Below are positions 10,701-21,400 of a stretch of 64,000 nt of DNA, piece by piece. Each line of letters begins with the position of its first letter. The first letter of the stretch is position 1. The stretch is from assembly GCA_009829735.1 (NCBI GenBank), contig CM020620.1, positions 22,976,020 through 23,040,019 on the forward strand. Reading direction: 5' to 3'. The notes under the pieces are model-generated. The model worked only from the letters and a program-made list of their open reading frames with translations, did no database searches and was not told where the DNA came from. The position numbers and the translations under genes were made by a program. The DNA comes from Pyropia yezoensis (Eukaryota; Rhodophyta; Bangiophyceae; Bangiales; Bangiaceae).

Positions 10701-11211
10701 ACTGCAGGTAGATGGCAAAGACCGGGCACCTTCGGACGAGGTCCCGGGCGAGACGTTGCCGACTGATCCGGGGTTCAGGCGTCTAGAGGGAGGCTGTGAT
10801 AGAGATGTTCTTGTGGTTGAACTTGAAGGAGATCTTGATTTTCTTGTCGTTGATTTTGGCGTCCTTGTCATCGCGCCACTTCTTTCCCAGGATAAGGTCG
10901 TAGGCGTTTAAGTCACATACAACAAATCGTAGTCGTTCATGGTACGGTCCAATGAGAATCTCAAGGGGTTCAACGGTTTCAGCGAGGACATGAGATCGGC
11001 CATCGGGCATGCTTGCCGCAAAGTCCGTTTCCTTAGTGTTCACAAGCAGGAAGGTCACGAGGCGCCTTGAGACGAAGTTGATGGGAGATCCGTCGTCAAA
11101 CAGCACCTTAATAACTTTGCCATTGACAGAAGCAGTAGAATGCAGAAGCCCGAGTCGCGGGCCTTCAAACGAAGACGACATATTTTCAGGAACCGAAGAA
11201 GCGTCTTTCAC
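7721..11211 (-). pseudogene. pol of Ty3-E (protease-RT-RNase H-integrase-chromodomain), broken
   Basis: Order on the minus strand: a protease region (11211-10783) whose active site reads FDDGS instead of the usual D-S/T-G; RT-RNase H (about 10520-9133) with CIDYRALN, YLDD and DASGYAVGAVLEQ; integrase zinc domain (9060-8791); integrase core (8778 onward) with MDFFTPLP; and the rest of the core plus a good chromodomain (8479-7721, YLVKWKGCDVSENFW). Breaks: an in-frame stop near 10525, two adjacent stops just upstream of the zinc domain near 9130, an in-frame stop near 8788, and a frameshift near 8540 that moves to the frame of the last ORF. It is not functional as it stands. Homology to Ty3-D pol is close throughout. 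Confidence 0.88.
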
Positions 11212-11234
11212 AAGTGTTGATGATGGTTGCTGCT

Positions 11235-12142
11235 TCAGTTCCGCTGGCCTTTTGTGCAGTCCTTAGCCAAGTTCCCTTTCTCGCGACAGCGGAGGCACAG
11301 ACCCTTGCGCATACAGCGCTGGCGTTCGTCTGGCGTCAGCTTGTCGACCGTAATGCTGCAAATGTCCAGTGGGATAACACCCGTCGTCGGTGGCTTCCCA
11401 GAAGTGCTGCTAACATTGCTGGTAATATGGGACGCTCCAGCCTTGGCCGCTTCGACGCGCAGGGCGTCAGTCATAAGGGACTCAAGATCCGTGTAGGTCT
11501 TCAGGCAATGTGCCTGCCAGATGTCTCGCTTAAGGCCCCGCCTATAGCAGTCGACTTTTTCCGCTCGGTGATGTCGGGGATATCCAAGAGGACGCTTAGG
11601 AACGTCCTGTTGAACGTCCCGACGTCCTTGATTTGACGCGAGGAGTGCATCTTGTCCCGCGCCGCCTGCGTCTTGTTCAGTGGGCTGAAGCAACAGATGA
11701 GCGCAGCCCGCAGGGCAGTCCAGTCGGGGACCGCGATGGTACGACTGTAGGTATGCCACCAAGTGAACGCCTCACCGTCCAGGTAGGTGTAGGCGATCCG
11801 GCACGCTTCGTCAGGGTCCGTCAGCCGCACCTAAGAGTCCATGTGCGAGCACCACGTTTTCATTGTCCCGGGCTTGCCGGAGAACAGCGCGGGCTTGTGC
11901 GGCCTCGCAGTCGTTGTGTCTGCACCGGTGGCGTTGGCCTTGGCGTCCGACCGCTGTTTCTTGGCGTCCGCCAGTTCTACCTCGTGCGCCTCGAGTTCGG
12001 CGCTCATGTGCGAGACGAACGCAGTTAGTTGATTCCATGATTCCGCTGAGGGTGCGGTTGAGGCCGTGCCTGGATTAGTCGGGCTAATACCAGAAGGACT
12101 AGGGGGATCCATGGTAAAATTCGCAACGATCAAATCAATCAA
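11235..12142 (-). pseudogene. gag of Ty3-E, broken
   Basis: This is a capsid-type gag in three pieces: 12142-11831 ends at an in-frame stop, 11830-11501 continues in the same frame (GEAFTWWHTYSRTIAVPDWT, a Retrotrans_gag-like helix pair), and after a frameshift the C-terminal part ends near 11235. The nucleocapsid has a zinc-knuckle-like CLRCREKGNLAKDC in which the expected His is Asn. The product would coat the RNA in virus-like particles. Ty3-D gag is the nearest relative here. Confidence 0.8.
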
Positions 12143-12468
12143 GCGGATCTAAGTCGACTTACTTCAGCTGGGCGCCGGGCAGGTCCTGAACGGTGTGCAA
12201 GGTAATTTGATCGCTCAACGTAGTGGTACACGAGCTTCTGGACGTGTGCGGCCGTAGCGGCTGCGATGGTTCAAAAGATATACGACACTATTTGATGGTT
12301 CACAAGTGATGCGATGAAACAGAATTCGCAGACTCAAGTATGCAATCGGGTTTTGCCGCCGGCGTCCGCGCGCGGGCCCGAGTCGCGTCGCGCCGGATCT
12401 TCAAGCGGGGGGAAATCCACGTGGCGAATCGCGCCTCTCGCACAGATCCTGGGGGGTGTTGCGAGGTG

Positions 12469-13050
12469 TCAACTGGTGTGGCGCGCCAGCGTGCGGTGAG
12501 ATTCCTTGTCACGCTGGTGGCGTTCGAAGTGTTCCACCGTCTCGAATTTGCGATCGCAGATGTCGCACCGCGGCCGCGTGGCTGGACGGTTCACCGTATT
12601 GCGGTGGCGCCGCGACCAGCGATGATCGCGCAGCACTGTCAGGCTGTTGCAACGCGCGCCACAGGGCTTGCCCACGTACTTGCCCTTGGGGATGCTCTTG
12701 GCGATCCGGCGCTGCTCCCGCTGCTCCGCCGCGCGCGCCGCGGTGGGTCGGATGTGCCCAATACGTGGGGCGGGCGGCGCAGTGTATCGACGCGCGGGGT
12801 CCAGCGGGAACAGCAGCGGGCCCCGAGTGGCCGAGCCCGCCGAGCCGGGCGTGGCGGGGCCCTTGCCCTTGCGCGAGAGGGGGGGCTTGGATGCGGCTGC
12901 CGCCGCCGAGTCGGCCGTCGCCGGCACAGAGGATGACGTGGATACCGCCGCCGGTGATGCGCGCGCCGCCGGCGTGACGCGTGCTTCCGCGGTCGCCTGC
13001 GCCGCTGGGACGCGCGCAGTCGCCGCGGAGGAAGTCGGGGCGCCCGCCAA
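12469..13050 (-). CDS. double zinc-finger ORF upstream of gag in Ty3-E
   Basis: 193 codons, lying between the 5' LTR and gag in the sense orientation of the element. The N-terminal 120 residues are Ala/Arg/Pro-rich. The C-terminal 65 residues hold two finger-like motifs: C-x3-C-x8-H-x5-H (CGARC...RDHRWSRRH) and C-x2-C-x8-H-x3-H (CDICDRKFETVEHFERH). The equivalent ORF of Ty3-D (32325-32816) conserves both, including the run SRRHRN-x-VN between them, while the rest differs. The pattern suggests nucleic-acid binding of the C2H2/U1 type. The start is uncertain. I know of no named protein of this kind, and the function is inference. Confidence 0.6.
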   Translation of the reverse strand: MAGAPTSSAATARVPAAQATAEARVTPAARASPAAVSTSSSVPATADSAAAAASKPPLSRKGKGPATPGSAGSATRGPLLFPLDPARRYTAPPAPRIGHIRPTAARAAEQREQRRIAKSIPKGKYVGKPCGARCNSLTVLRDHRWSRRHRNTVNRPATRPRCDICDRKFETVEHFERHQRDKESHRTLARHTS

Positions 13051-13325
13051 CGCCGAGGAAGATTATTCGGAACCTGATTTGGCACCCTCTGGGTTTCAAT
13101 AATCCGTTGACCAAAAGGAAAAAACCGTGACAGGGGCCACCAGGGCAGTGTCAGGGCAGTGTTCTTTCTGTGTGATTCGTGTAACCCGCTGTGTTCGTAT
13201 TACAATGCCCGAGGCACGCCGAACACAGGGGGCAGCACGAGGGCACAAACGCAGGGGGGGCCAAATCGGGAACGGAATCGCAACGTCACCGACAGGAGGA
13301 AGTCAAACTACCTGAAGCTACAACA

Positions 13326-13629
13326 TGTGAGGCACCACCTACACCCGGGCAGCCCTCAACATACTGGTGAACGGTGTCAGCTGCCCGCGATCCGCGGAGA
13401 GAAATTGTTCGTCCGGGGATGAGTCAGGGTACTAACGGGTAGCCGATCCGCGGCTCTCGTGCTGACCGTCCGCGACCAGTAGAATCTCGGCCGGACACCG
13501 CGGCATCTCCAGATTGCCAGGGAGTTGATGCGTCTTGGAAGGAGTTGGCTGAGAAGGACAGGGAAGGAGAGGCCCCAGTCCTTATCCCCGAAGCTAGAGT
13601 CTTGGGGATTTAGGGGGTATATCCTTACA
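13326..13629 (-). repeat. 5' LTR of Ty3-E (304 bp, short form)
   Basis: TG...CA ends, TSD outside, and internal sequence inside. It lacks the 569-bp middle block present in the partner LTR. The junction falls at CTGCCCGCG/ATCCGCGG (about 13388). Just inside the element the + strand reads CTGAAGCTACAACA, resembling the same position in Ty3-D; no canonical tRNA primer site starting TGG is visible. Confidence 0.88.
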
Positions 13630-13662
13630 GACTTGTCGGCCGCAGGGACTTCATCATCGGAC

Positions 13663-15449
13663 ATGGACGCGCCTGCGCGTGGCACGGCAGGCCGCAGCCG
13701 CAAGCGGCGCGCGCCCCGCGCCTTCACGGGCATCTCGGCGGGGACCCCAGCGGACAAGAAGATTCCGTGGACGCTGGCTGCCACAGCGCAACTCCTGGGC
13801 TTGCTGAGTGAGTCCAGCGAGAGGCGATAGGCGCTGAAGAGCACCGATAAGACGAAAAAGCTTGGGGCAATCTACGCTCGGTGGGCGACCGTGCTCGACA
13901 ACACCAATACGTCACAGGCTTTTGAAGGCCCAAAGGTAATGGCAAAGATCAAGAAGCTGTCGAGTGCATGGCGCGCTGTCGACGAGCAGGTGGCCAAGCT
14001 GCATAATCGTGGGGCAGCCAAGCAAGACGTCATGGACAAGAATGGTACGTATACCATCTATGTGCGCCGACTCTTCATCTACTTTGACTACGTGGGAGCC
14101 ATAAAGATCCCACCAAGCGCGACCTCCCCAACCGCAACTATCCCCCCTCCCCCCCCCCCTCCGCGGTGAGGAGCCCCTGTCCCAATTGACTGCGTCGCAC
14201 AAGTGTCATTTGCCTCTGCGCCCGTGCTCGTGCCCCTTGATGAAGGGAAATTGAGGGCTATGGTCGCGGACCCGGCTCGCCAGCCCACTCAAGTCTCTCC
14301 CTCTCAGAACGAATTGGGCGTGCTAGATCGCTTCTGGCGCTTTATATGATGGCCAGCTTGATCACTTCCGACGCCTTACATCATAACACGGGAGTTGCTC
14401 CTTTCCAGGTCCAGCCATATCTGACCCGAGGCTTGATGACTTTTCCTGCTGTTGCTTTCTTCCTTTGAATTTACGCTTCCTTACTCTTCCTCACGTTGCT
14501 CGCAGCCGAATTTGAGGACTTCGACAAAGGGCACGCTATTTGGGGCACGACCGCGGAGGTGAAGCGTCAGATTGCGCTAGGATCTGGCTTGCCGACCCCT
14601 CCCTACTCCCCTGCGCGTTCCGGCGCCGTACCCTCCCCTGCGCGCTCCGGGGCCAGTGCCGTCGAAGGGGATCAGCGAGTGATGGAACAGGCTCGCCGCG
14701 TCGGGGACACCATCGGACGCGACGCTCCCTCCGGCCGGGCTGGAGGTCTCCCGCCCCCCTCTGCCTCAGATCCCCAAGTACCTCGTGGGTCACCTGTGCG
14801 ACCGTCTCTCCCTGCCGCCGGTGGTGGCTTGCCGGGCAACTCTGCCTTGCCCCCCACATCTCCTGCTGGCTCACCTGGGCTTCCTGGCTTGTCGCGCGTA
14901 GTGCCCCCGGGCGCGTTGAATAGCAAGCAGCCTTCCGCACCTGCCAAGATGGCAATGCTGAACCGCGTTGCCGATGCGATGACCAGCGCCGAGTCCATCC
15001 GCGCGGACCGCTTTCAGGAAGTTCACATGCAGGCCCAATGGACAAAGGAATATCAAGGCGGGCGGCTGGCACTCGCTGAGCGTGTGGTCTCTGTGAAGGA
15101 GAAATAGGCCGCCCTCGTGCAGCAAAGCAACGTCGCAGACCAGCGCCGCAAGACGAGCGAAAGTATCACGGCGCGCTTGCTTCAGTTTGCGACCGCCAAC
15201 GTCACTGTGCCGCAGATGCTTGCTATGCAACGTGAGTGGATTGCGGGTGGTGGTGATGAGCAAGCCGGCCGTGCCGGCGGCGGCCGCGCGGCGGAAGCCG
15301 CCGTACTGGCGGGCAGTGAGGCGCGTGTGGGAAGAGGCGGGGCGGCCAGGGTTGGCGGGGCATCCGGGAGTAGCGAGGCGGGAGGACGGGGGGGGGCGGG
15401 TGGTGTCGGGGCGACTGGGGCAGAGTTGGCTGCGGGAGGGTCCGTGTAG
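13663..15449 (+). pseudogene. Myb/SANT-like gene, two exons, two nonsense codons
   Basis: Exon 1 (13663-14044) starts MDAPARGTAGRSRKRRAPRA, a basic stretch, then a Trp-containing helical domain (KIPWTLAATAQLLGLL ... SSAWRAVDEQVAKL) like Myb/SANT-like DNA-binding domains. An intron fits at 14045-14505 (donor GTACGT, acceptor CGCAG) and joins to exon 2 in phase (AEFEDFDKGHAIWG). Then follow a Ser/Pro-rich linker and a coiled-coil-like C-terminus. TAG codons at 13828-13830 and 15105-15107 interrupt otherwise continuous frames, so it is a pseudogene. The convergent Harbinger transposase remnant next door suggests it was ORF1 of a PIF/Harbinger-type element, whose ORF1 is typically Myb/SANT-like; a host transcription-factor pseudogene is the alternative. 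Confidence 0.55.
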
Positions 15450-15795
15450 ACGACAGGGGTCGATCCGCGAGTGTCTTCGTGCCGGGCAGGGTCAGTGCGC
15501 CGGCGCCTGTCGTCCGGCAGAGACTCCTGGAGTAGTATTGTCCTTCGCGCACTGCAATTGGAAGAGACCTAAAAGTTTTGCAGAGCTCACGCTGTGCTTG
15601 TAATCGTTGTAGCGTTGCATTGAATTGTTCTCTTCCACGGAGAGTCTGGTGGCGGCCATGCAGACTTCTCCTCCTGATCGCGAGTTCAATGCGGCCTCGA
15701 CTGGCTCAATTTGTATGTCACAAGATTCATAAAAAGTCCTGCTCATCATACAGTTCCCACAGAGCATCTGCTAAGTCGTCACGCATTTGAACAGC
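15450..15795. other. no gene seen between SANT-like pseudogene and transposase tail
   Basis: About 350 bp between two convergent remnants. It would be the shared 3' untranslated region if both belonged to one Harbinger-type element. I see no repeats or motifs worth naming. Confidence 0.4.
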
Positions 15796-15919
15796 TCAGT
15801 CGCAATTGTCACTGTCTTGGGCGTCAGCTGCTGTCGTCGCATCGTCTTGTTCCCGCACGTCCACCGTGTCGTCCCAGGTGTCCCCTTGGTCAAGCAGGAA
15901 GTCTTGCAAGCGTACACAG
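15796..15919 (-). pseudogene. C-terminus of a PIF/Harbinger-like transposase, split by Ty3-B
   Basis: On the minus strand this reads RLQDFLLDQGDTWDD... to a stop at about 15796, resembling the LHNFLL...D tail of DDE_Tnp_4/HARBI1 proteins. The frame continues, after removing Ty3-B and one copy of its CACAG duplication, into 25294-25326 (FVPSIIEC). So the retrotransposon entered the last part of a transposase gene. Nothing else of this transposase is left in the window. The short length limits confidence. Confidence 0.5.
15915..15919. repeat. target-site duplication CACAG of Ty3-B (partner 25289-25293)
   Basis: Identical pentamers abut the outer ends of both LTRs, and the interrupted transposase frame reads through when one copy is counted. 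Confidence 0.9.
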
Positions 15920-16390
15920 TGTGGCAGTATTGACCCCCAGGTAGGAAGGCAACACGTGCCATGCAAGGGGCGGCAGGCCACTAGCCTGATCCGTTCCTCC
16001 TCCTGCATTTGGGTCCGTATTCCCTAAGTTTGGGATAGTTAGCTTAGTAGTAAATCCAACTTGGATTTGAGGGTTTTCTGCATTTTTATCGTCTTGAATT
16101 TTCGTGTGGCCCGGTGGGCAGGTGCTGGGGTGGGAGATTCTGAGTGGCGAGATTTTGAGGGGACCCTGGGGGGATAAGGGGAGGGACAGCGGGGCTTGGC
16201 CCTGCGTCCCCGTCCCGACAAAGAAACTGTTGGCCCACACACCATCCTTTTGTTTGTCAGTGGGGGGTTTGCCCCACAACAGGGACAGAGTGTGTGCGAC
16301 TTGCACTTCTTCCGGTTCCCCCGACACGGGAGGCAGCCCTTGTACACCGCCCCAACTTGGGTGCCGTGTGTGCGAGTGGTTTTTGCCACA
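15920..16390 (+). repeat. 5' LTR of Ty3-B (471 bp)
   Basis: Starts TGTGGCAGTATTGACC and ends GTTTTTGCCACA. It aligns end to end with 24820-25288, with a handful of differences and small indels. I see no clear TATA box. Confidence 0.93.
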
Positions 16391-16392
16391 TT

Positions 16393-16407
16393 TGGTGGAG
16401 CAGCAGG
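16393..16407 (+). other. primer-binding site of Ty3-B
   Basis: TGGTGGAGCAGCAGG begins two bases after the LTR. The leading TGG is complementary to a tRNA 3' CCA, as expected for tRNA-primed minus-strand synthesis. I cannot say which tRNA. Confidence 0.7.
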
Positions 16408-16509
16408 GGACAGAGGTAAACTTTACCTCCGGGTGCACCCGGGTGTAGGGGGCCCTCTGTCTCAGAGGAACGGTGGACTTGGACCGTGTTATATGGATCT
16501 TCAGCCAAC

Positions 16510-18456
16510 ATGGCTAGCTCGGACCCCCCGTCTTCCGGGGAGTACACGGGTGACGCACGTACTTCAGTGCCTTTGAATACTGGTGAGACACAGGTGAGTT
16601 TACCTGGGGTCGCAGAGGGACTAGAGGTCCCTCAAGCCAGCAGTACTGGAAGTGCGGGCGGGCAACTGGCCACCCCGACTCAGTCGGGAGTTCACTCGGG
16701 TGACTCTTCTGGTATGGGTGGGCCGAAGTCTGGCCACCGCGTGGTTTACTCAACGGGAACGTCCCAAGGGGTGAGGACTGTCCCCGAGGGTTCCACTCGG
16801 GTTGGATCCAACTTTGGCATGGAGTCGTCGCCAACTAGGCTTTCGGAGGACGGCGGACCTCCGTTGGTCGGCGATGGGCTCGCGCCCGTGCCCCCGGTTG
16901 AGACCCCTGAGGAACGTGGTTACCCCTCAGGTGGACTCCCGGAGGCGGACCGAGACTCAACTGGAGTCGTCAATCCCCTCCTCGCGGAAACTGTCCGTCG
17001 GGAGGCGACCAATGTGTTGCGGCAGACTTTGCCGGACCTGGTGGTCACGATGACGAATACTATTCTGAATCAGATTGTGGCGAGTTTGCCAGATGGCCTT
17101 AATGTCCAGACCGGATCGGGGCTTTCGAGCCCACAGGCGCACGGGCAATCCCTCCCCACGCCTATCTCGGGTCGCCCCGAACTGGGGGCGACACCTGTGA
17201 CTCCCAATAAGGGAGCCACACCATACTCGGTGGGGCGTACGCCCTTCACGGGGGAGTTCCCCCCGGAAACGCCGGCGGCTACACCAAGCGCGCCGCGCCG
17301 GACTACAGGCACTGAGAGTGAACTTACCCCAGTGCCACAGCGGCTGTTCCCTCAACGTGAGGTGCCGCCCAAGATCCAGGTAGCCAACCCGGTCTACCAG
17401 AGGATCTTTGATTGTGAGACTTACGCCCTCCACAACAAGTCGGTGGCGAATGGTCCTGACCAGGCCCGAGCCATGGGCCGTGCCAAGAAGAATGCACTTC
17501 ACTCTTTTGGGCACAAAGCGGAGTGGGATGGAACTCCCCCCCTCCGTGTCTTTGAGTTCCTACGTCGTTTCACAAAAGCCTGTGACGACAATGCCATAAG
17601 TGAAGGCATGGCTTTTTACATGCTACAGGAGTTTACGAAGGGAGACCTGCGGACAGAACTTATGTCCGTCATGCCCAGCTCCTCAAGTGGAGGCGCTGGG
17701 GAGGTGACGTCCTATTTGGAGCTCGTCAACTGGTTGTTGAGGGCCATGGTTGATGAAGCGGCGCTGGCTTCTCAAGTCGAGGAGTTTACGCAAGCCCATC
17801 AGGAAGAGGCGGAGGACGAGATGTTCTTTGCAGAGCGAGTCCGTAAGCTCAACAATCTTTGTGGGTTTCTTCATCCACAAGCTGTTGTGAAGAGTCGGTT
17901 TGTGGAGAGACTCCATTGGTCAGTCCGGATGAAAACCCGGGAGCATAACACTGCCCGGGCGACCCTGGCCGAGTTGGCTAGGTTCGCCTACCGCAGAGGC
18001 GAGGCCTACCGCAAGTTGCGGGAGGAACAACGCCAGGAGCGTCAGTCCGAGTTGGCCAGGGAACGGGAGGAGGCGCGCCAGGCCAGAGAGTTGAGAGAGG
18101 CACGCCGAATACGCAAGAAGAGGATGGTAGCTGCCGTGGGAACTTCCCAGGGTATCTCTTCGTCTTCCCCAGTTGGGAAGACCCCTCCGGGAGCTAATAA
18201 TCGGTGTTGGAACTGCAACTCCGATGGACACTGGGCATATGATTGCCCCAAGTTGAGTAAACGCATCCAACAACTTGTTAAGAATGCGAGTAAGAAGTCG
18301 GCTACGAACGAAGTACGTTCACGCCGCGAGGGTGGGTCTCGACCGGTGGTGGCGGTCGCCTCACCCTTGGCGGAGGGGGCGGACACGTCGTCCTCGGACT
18401 CGTCGTCTTCCCCTCCGTCCTCAGATTCGGACGCCAAGTCGGCGGGAAACGAATGA
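16510..18456 (+). CDS. gag polyprotein of Ty3-B
   Basis: 648 codons from the ATG at 16510 (MASSDPPSSG); an in-frame ATG at 16486 is also possible. Residues 1-290 are Ser/Pro/Gly/Thr-rich and low in structure. About 290-520 is the capsid-like region with Retrotrans_gag-type helices (FEFLRRFTKACDDNAISEGM, then EEAEDEMFFAERVRKLNNLC). About 505-545 is a charged Arg/Glu-rich coil. A zinc knuckle CWNCNSDGHWAYDC (C-x2-C-x4-H-x4-C) follows near residue 568, and the tail is Ser/Asp-rich. No stops interrupt it. The stop TGA overlaps the ATG of pol (ATGA at 18453-18456), with pol in the -1 frame. It forms particles and packages element RNA in the cytoplasm. Confidence 0.9.
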   Translation: MASSDPPSSGEYTGDARTSVPLNTGETQVSLPGVAEGLEVPQASSTGSAGGQLATPTQSGVHSGDSSGMGGPKSGHRVVYSTGTSQGVRTVPEGSTRVGSNFGMESSPTRLSEDGGPPLVGDGLAPVPPVETPEERGYPSGGLPEADRDSTGVVNPLLAETVRREATNVLRQTLPDLVVTMTNTILNQIVASLPDGLNVQTGSGLSSPQAHGQSLPTPISGRPELGATPVTPNKGATPYSVGRTPFTGEFPPETPAATPSAPRRTTGTESELTPVPQRLFPQREVPPKIQVANPVYQRIFDCETYALHNKSVANGPDQARAMGRAKKNALHSFGHKAEWDGTPPLRVFEFLRRFTKACDDNAISEGMAFYMLQEFTKGDLRTELMSVMPSSSSGGAGEVTSYLELVNWLLRAMVDEAALASQVEEFTQAHQEEAEDEMFFAERVRKLNNLCGFLHPQAVVKSRFVERLHWSVRMKTREHNTARATLAELARFAYRRGEAYRKLREEQRQERQSELAREREEARQARELREARRIRKKRMVAAVGTSQGISSSSPVGKTPPGANNRCWNCNSDGHWAYDCPKLSKRIQQLVKNASKKSATNEVRSRREGGSRPVVAVASPLAEGADTSSSDSSSSPPSSDSDAKSAGNE

Positions 18457-21400
18457 CCGTTGGAGCTGGCCGTCCGAAGCTCACAACGGCAGCCTCGGCC
18501 AAGTGGGTCAAGAGGACGAACCAACGGTGCCGGATACTGCGGCGACCTAAAGGAGTCCGCCCACCTCGGGTAGGACTCCCCAAGAACGTAAACCCACGTC
18601 GGGTCATCGCGGTGCTGACGGGTGAGAACTTCCAGGTGGCTGGACAGGTGCAACTTGCCCCCGGCCGCGCCTGTTGTGCCCGTATCGTACTTGATACCGG
18701 GTCAGGAGCCTCCTTGATACGCAAGTCGCTGTTACCAAAGGAGATGAAGCTCCAACGCTGGAAGTCTAAAGCTGACCATCTGATCGATATCAATGGTGGG
18801 GTACTTCCCATCGTTGGTGCCGTGACCCTACCAACTAGGTTGGGGACCCATGAGGTCGACGTGACCTATGGAGTAGTTGAGATTATATCAGTACCCCTGC
18901 TTCTGGGTACCCCATATGTTGTTACACAAGTGCCTATGATTTGTGGTCCTGAGGATTGGGTTAAGTTGATGAATGGGGAAGCCATCCCCATCCTTTGTAA
19001 GGGAAAGTCTGTGGCTCCTGTGACAGTCTCACAGTCGAAGCCTGTTTGCTCTGTGAGAGAAGGGTCTACTGCTACCCTGCGTTTAGCCCGTAAAGTCACG
19101 TTGCCCCCCAACTCGGTGGCGCACGTTGACGTTGTAACTGATTATACGGGGAACGGGTTAGTGCACCCTCACCCCCGTCTTGCTCGCAAGCACCAAGTGC
19201 ATGTTGCCCTTGGCACGATGGACTCCAAAGCCGGAGTCCCGTGGAGGATCCAGGTGATGAACCTGAGCTCGTCGCCCAAGTACTTCCAGTCGGGGGCCAC
19301 GTTCGGCTATATCGACCAATAAGAGGGACCGGTAGTAGCGGTCACCCTCAACGCGGGCGCGAGTAGCGACCCGAAGTCCGGAAAGGAGAAGCATCAAGCC
19401 AAGTCGGCCGCCTCTCCTCGGCTCCATGAGAACATAGAGGGTGTCCCACCCAGGTTGAGGGTTCAAGTTGAACGCCTCTTGGACCAATACCACAAGTTGT
19501 GGGATGGTCAATTGGGACTCATGAGAGCCACCCAACACCGGATCGAGTTGAAGCCCGGTGCACCCCCCATACGCCAACAACCGTATAGGGGAGGACCCCG
19601 TTCAAGGGCCCTCGTTAAAGAGCAAGTTGCGCGCATGGACGCCCTCGATGTGATGTAGGCCAGTAACGCCGAGTGGGCGAGTCCGGTGGTTATCGTCCCC
19701 AAAGTTGATGGGACCCCCCGGTTTTGTATCGACTACCGTAAGATCAACGAGAGCACGGTGAAGGACAATTATCCCCTACCTAGGATGGATGACTGTCTGG
19801 ACTCTCTGGGGGAGGCAAACGTGTTCTCTACCCTAGACTGTAACGCGGGGTACTGGCAAATTCCCATTGCCCCGGAGGACAGGCATAAAACTACCTTTAC
19901 CTGTCACTGTGGTACCTACCAGTGCAAGCGTCTTTCGTTTGGCCTGTGTAACGCGCCGGCAACTTTCCAGCGCGCTATGGACATGACTCTGGCCAGAGTA
20001 CGGTGGCAGATCTGTCTCGTGTACCTAGACGATATCATTGTGTTCTCCCGAAGTCCGGAGGAACACATTGGCCATCTTGGCCAGGTGTTCAAGCTACTTG
20101 CTGACGCCGGTGTGTCATTGAAGGCGAGTAAGTGCCACCTCTTCACTCAAGAGGTGGAATACTTTGGACATGTTGTCCGTACGGGGCGTCTCAGTGTCAA
20201 CGAGAAAAACTTGAGGGCCATCCGTAAGGCTCAGTACCTCCGGACCCAGACCCAGATGAGGAGCTTCCTCGGGATGTGTAACGTGTACCGACGTTTCACC
20301 AAGAACTTCGCCAAGGTGGCGAAACCGCTGAATGAGGTTCGTGAGCTCAACGCTACCGAAGAACCTGCCTCCCCCAAGTCGGGTGGAGCAGGAATCCTTT
20401 GAGACTCTTCGGGACCTTCTGCTGAAGCCCCCTATCCTGGCTATTCCCAGGTTGGGAGGCCACCTCATCCTCGATGTGGATGCTAGCTACGACCAAATTG
20501 GTCGTGTGTTGCTTCAGCAGCAGCCGGACAAGGAGTACTTGCCGGTGGGATACTTCAGCAAGGGGCTGAACTCGGCCGAGAAGAACTACGGAGTCACCGA
20601 GTTGGAAGGACTCGCAGTGGTGTGGGCGGTGACGTCACTTCGCCACTACCTAGAGGGTGAGAAGCTCCTCATCCGCTGTGACCACCGTGCGTTGCAGTTC
20701 ATCTTTAAGACGGACTGTACGAACACTCGTCTCAACCGGTGGAGGGTGCGACTGGCACCCTTCAACTTTGATATTGAGTACCGACCTGGCAGGCAACATG
20801 CCCTTGCCGACGGCCTCTCTCGGGTACCTACCGAGGGGCTGGACACTAACCCAGTCGATGAAGACATCCCCATCGTGGGGGTGGTCACGCGCTCGGGTCA
20901 GGCGTTGAACCCCGAGGCGCCAGGGAACAAGAAGTACTTGCCCCTGTCCCTGGATGAGGTGGTGAAGGCCCAGGCCGAGGATCCCTTCAGCAAGTCGCAG
21001 AGGGATACACTGGATACAGTGGCGGAGACGCGGTTCTTTCTGGGAGATGACGGCCTCCTCATGAGGAGGGGGGTATTCCAGGGGACCGAACGACTTGTCG
21101 TCCCCGCATCCCTCAAGGACAGTATCCTTGAGAGGGAGCATAACGCTCCCACAGGTGGACACCTGGGGTCTAGTCAACTGTACCAGACCCTGAGGACCAG
21201 GTACTACTGGCCGTCCATGGTGGTGGACATCTACAGTTGGGTGGCTGCCTGCACAAGTTGTGCACAGAATCGTCTGATGGAACGGCGGCCTACTACGGCT
21301 ATGTTACTGTTCCCGGCCAATGAGCCTTTTGCCGCGTTGGCGATTGACATCCTTGGGCCGCTGCCAGTGACCGAGGAGGGCAACCAGTACCTCCTGGTTA

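Larger units (their letters stand above)
6837..13629 (-). mobile_element. Ty3/gypsy chromodomain retrotransposon Ty3-E, decayed but with both LTRs
   Basis: The element is bounded by TGTGAGG...CCTTACA repeats (+ strand reading) and flanked by the 5-bp target duplication GACTT at 6832-6836 and 13630-13634. Reading on the minus strand: short 5' LTR, leader, zinc-finger ORF, gag, protease, RT-RNase H, integrase with chromodomain, polypurine tract and long 3' LTR. All coding parts carry stops or frameshifts. The organisation and sequence are closest to Ty3-D in this window. Confidence 0.93.

Noticed and set aside
16393..16407. tRNA gene next to the Ty3-B LTR
   Set aside because: Only the 3'-complementary primer site is present; no cloverleaf sequence. 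I found no tRNA or rRNA genes in the window.
19320..19322. Programmed stop read-through between protease and RT in Ty3-B
   Set aside because: A second stop and a frameshift occur further on, and family A2 has no stop at the equivalent place, so ordinary decay is simpler.
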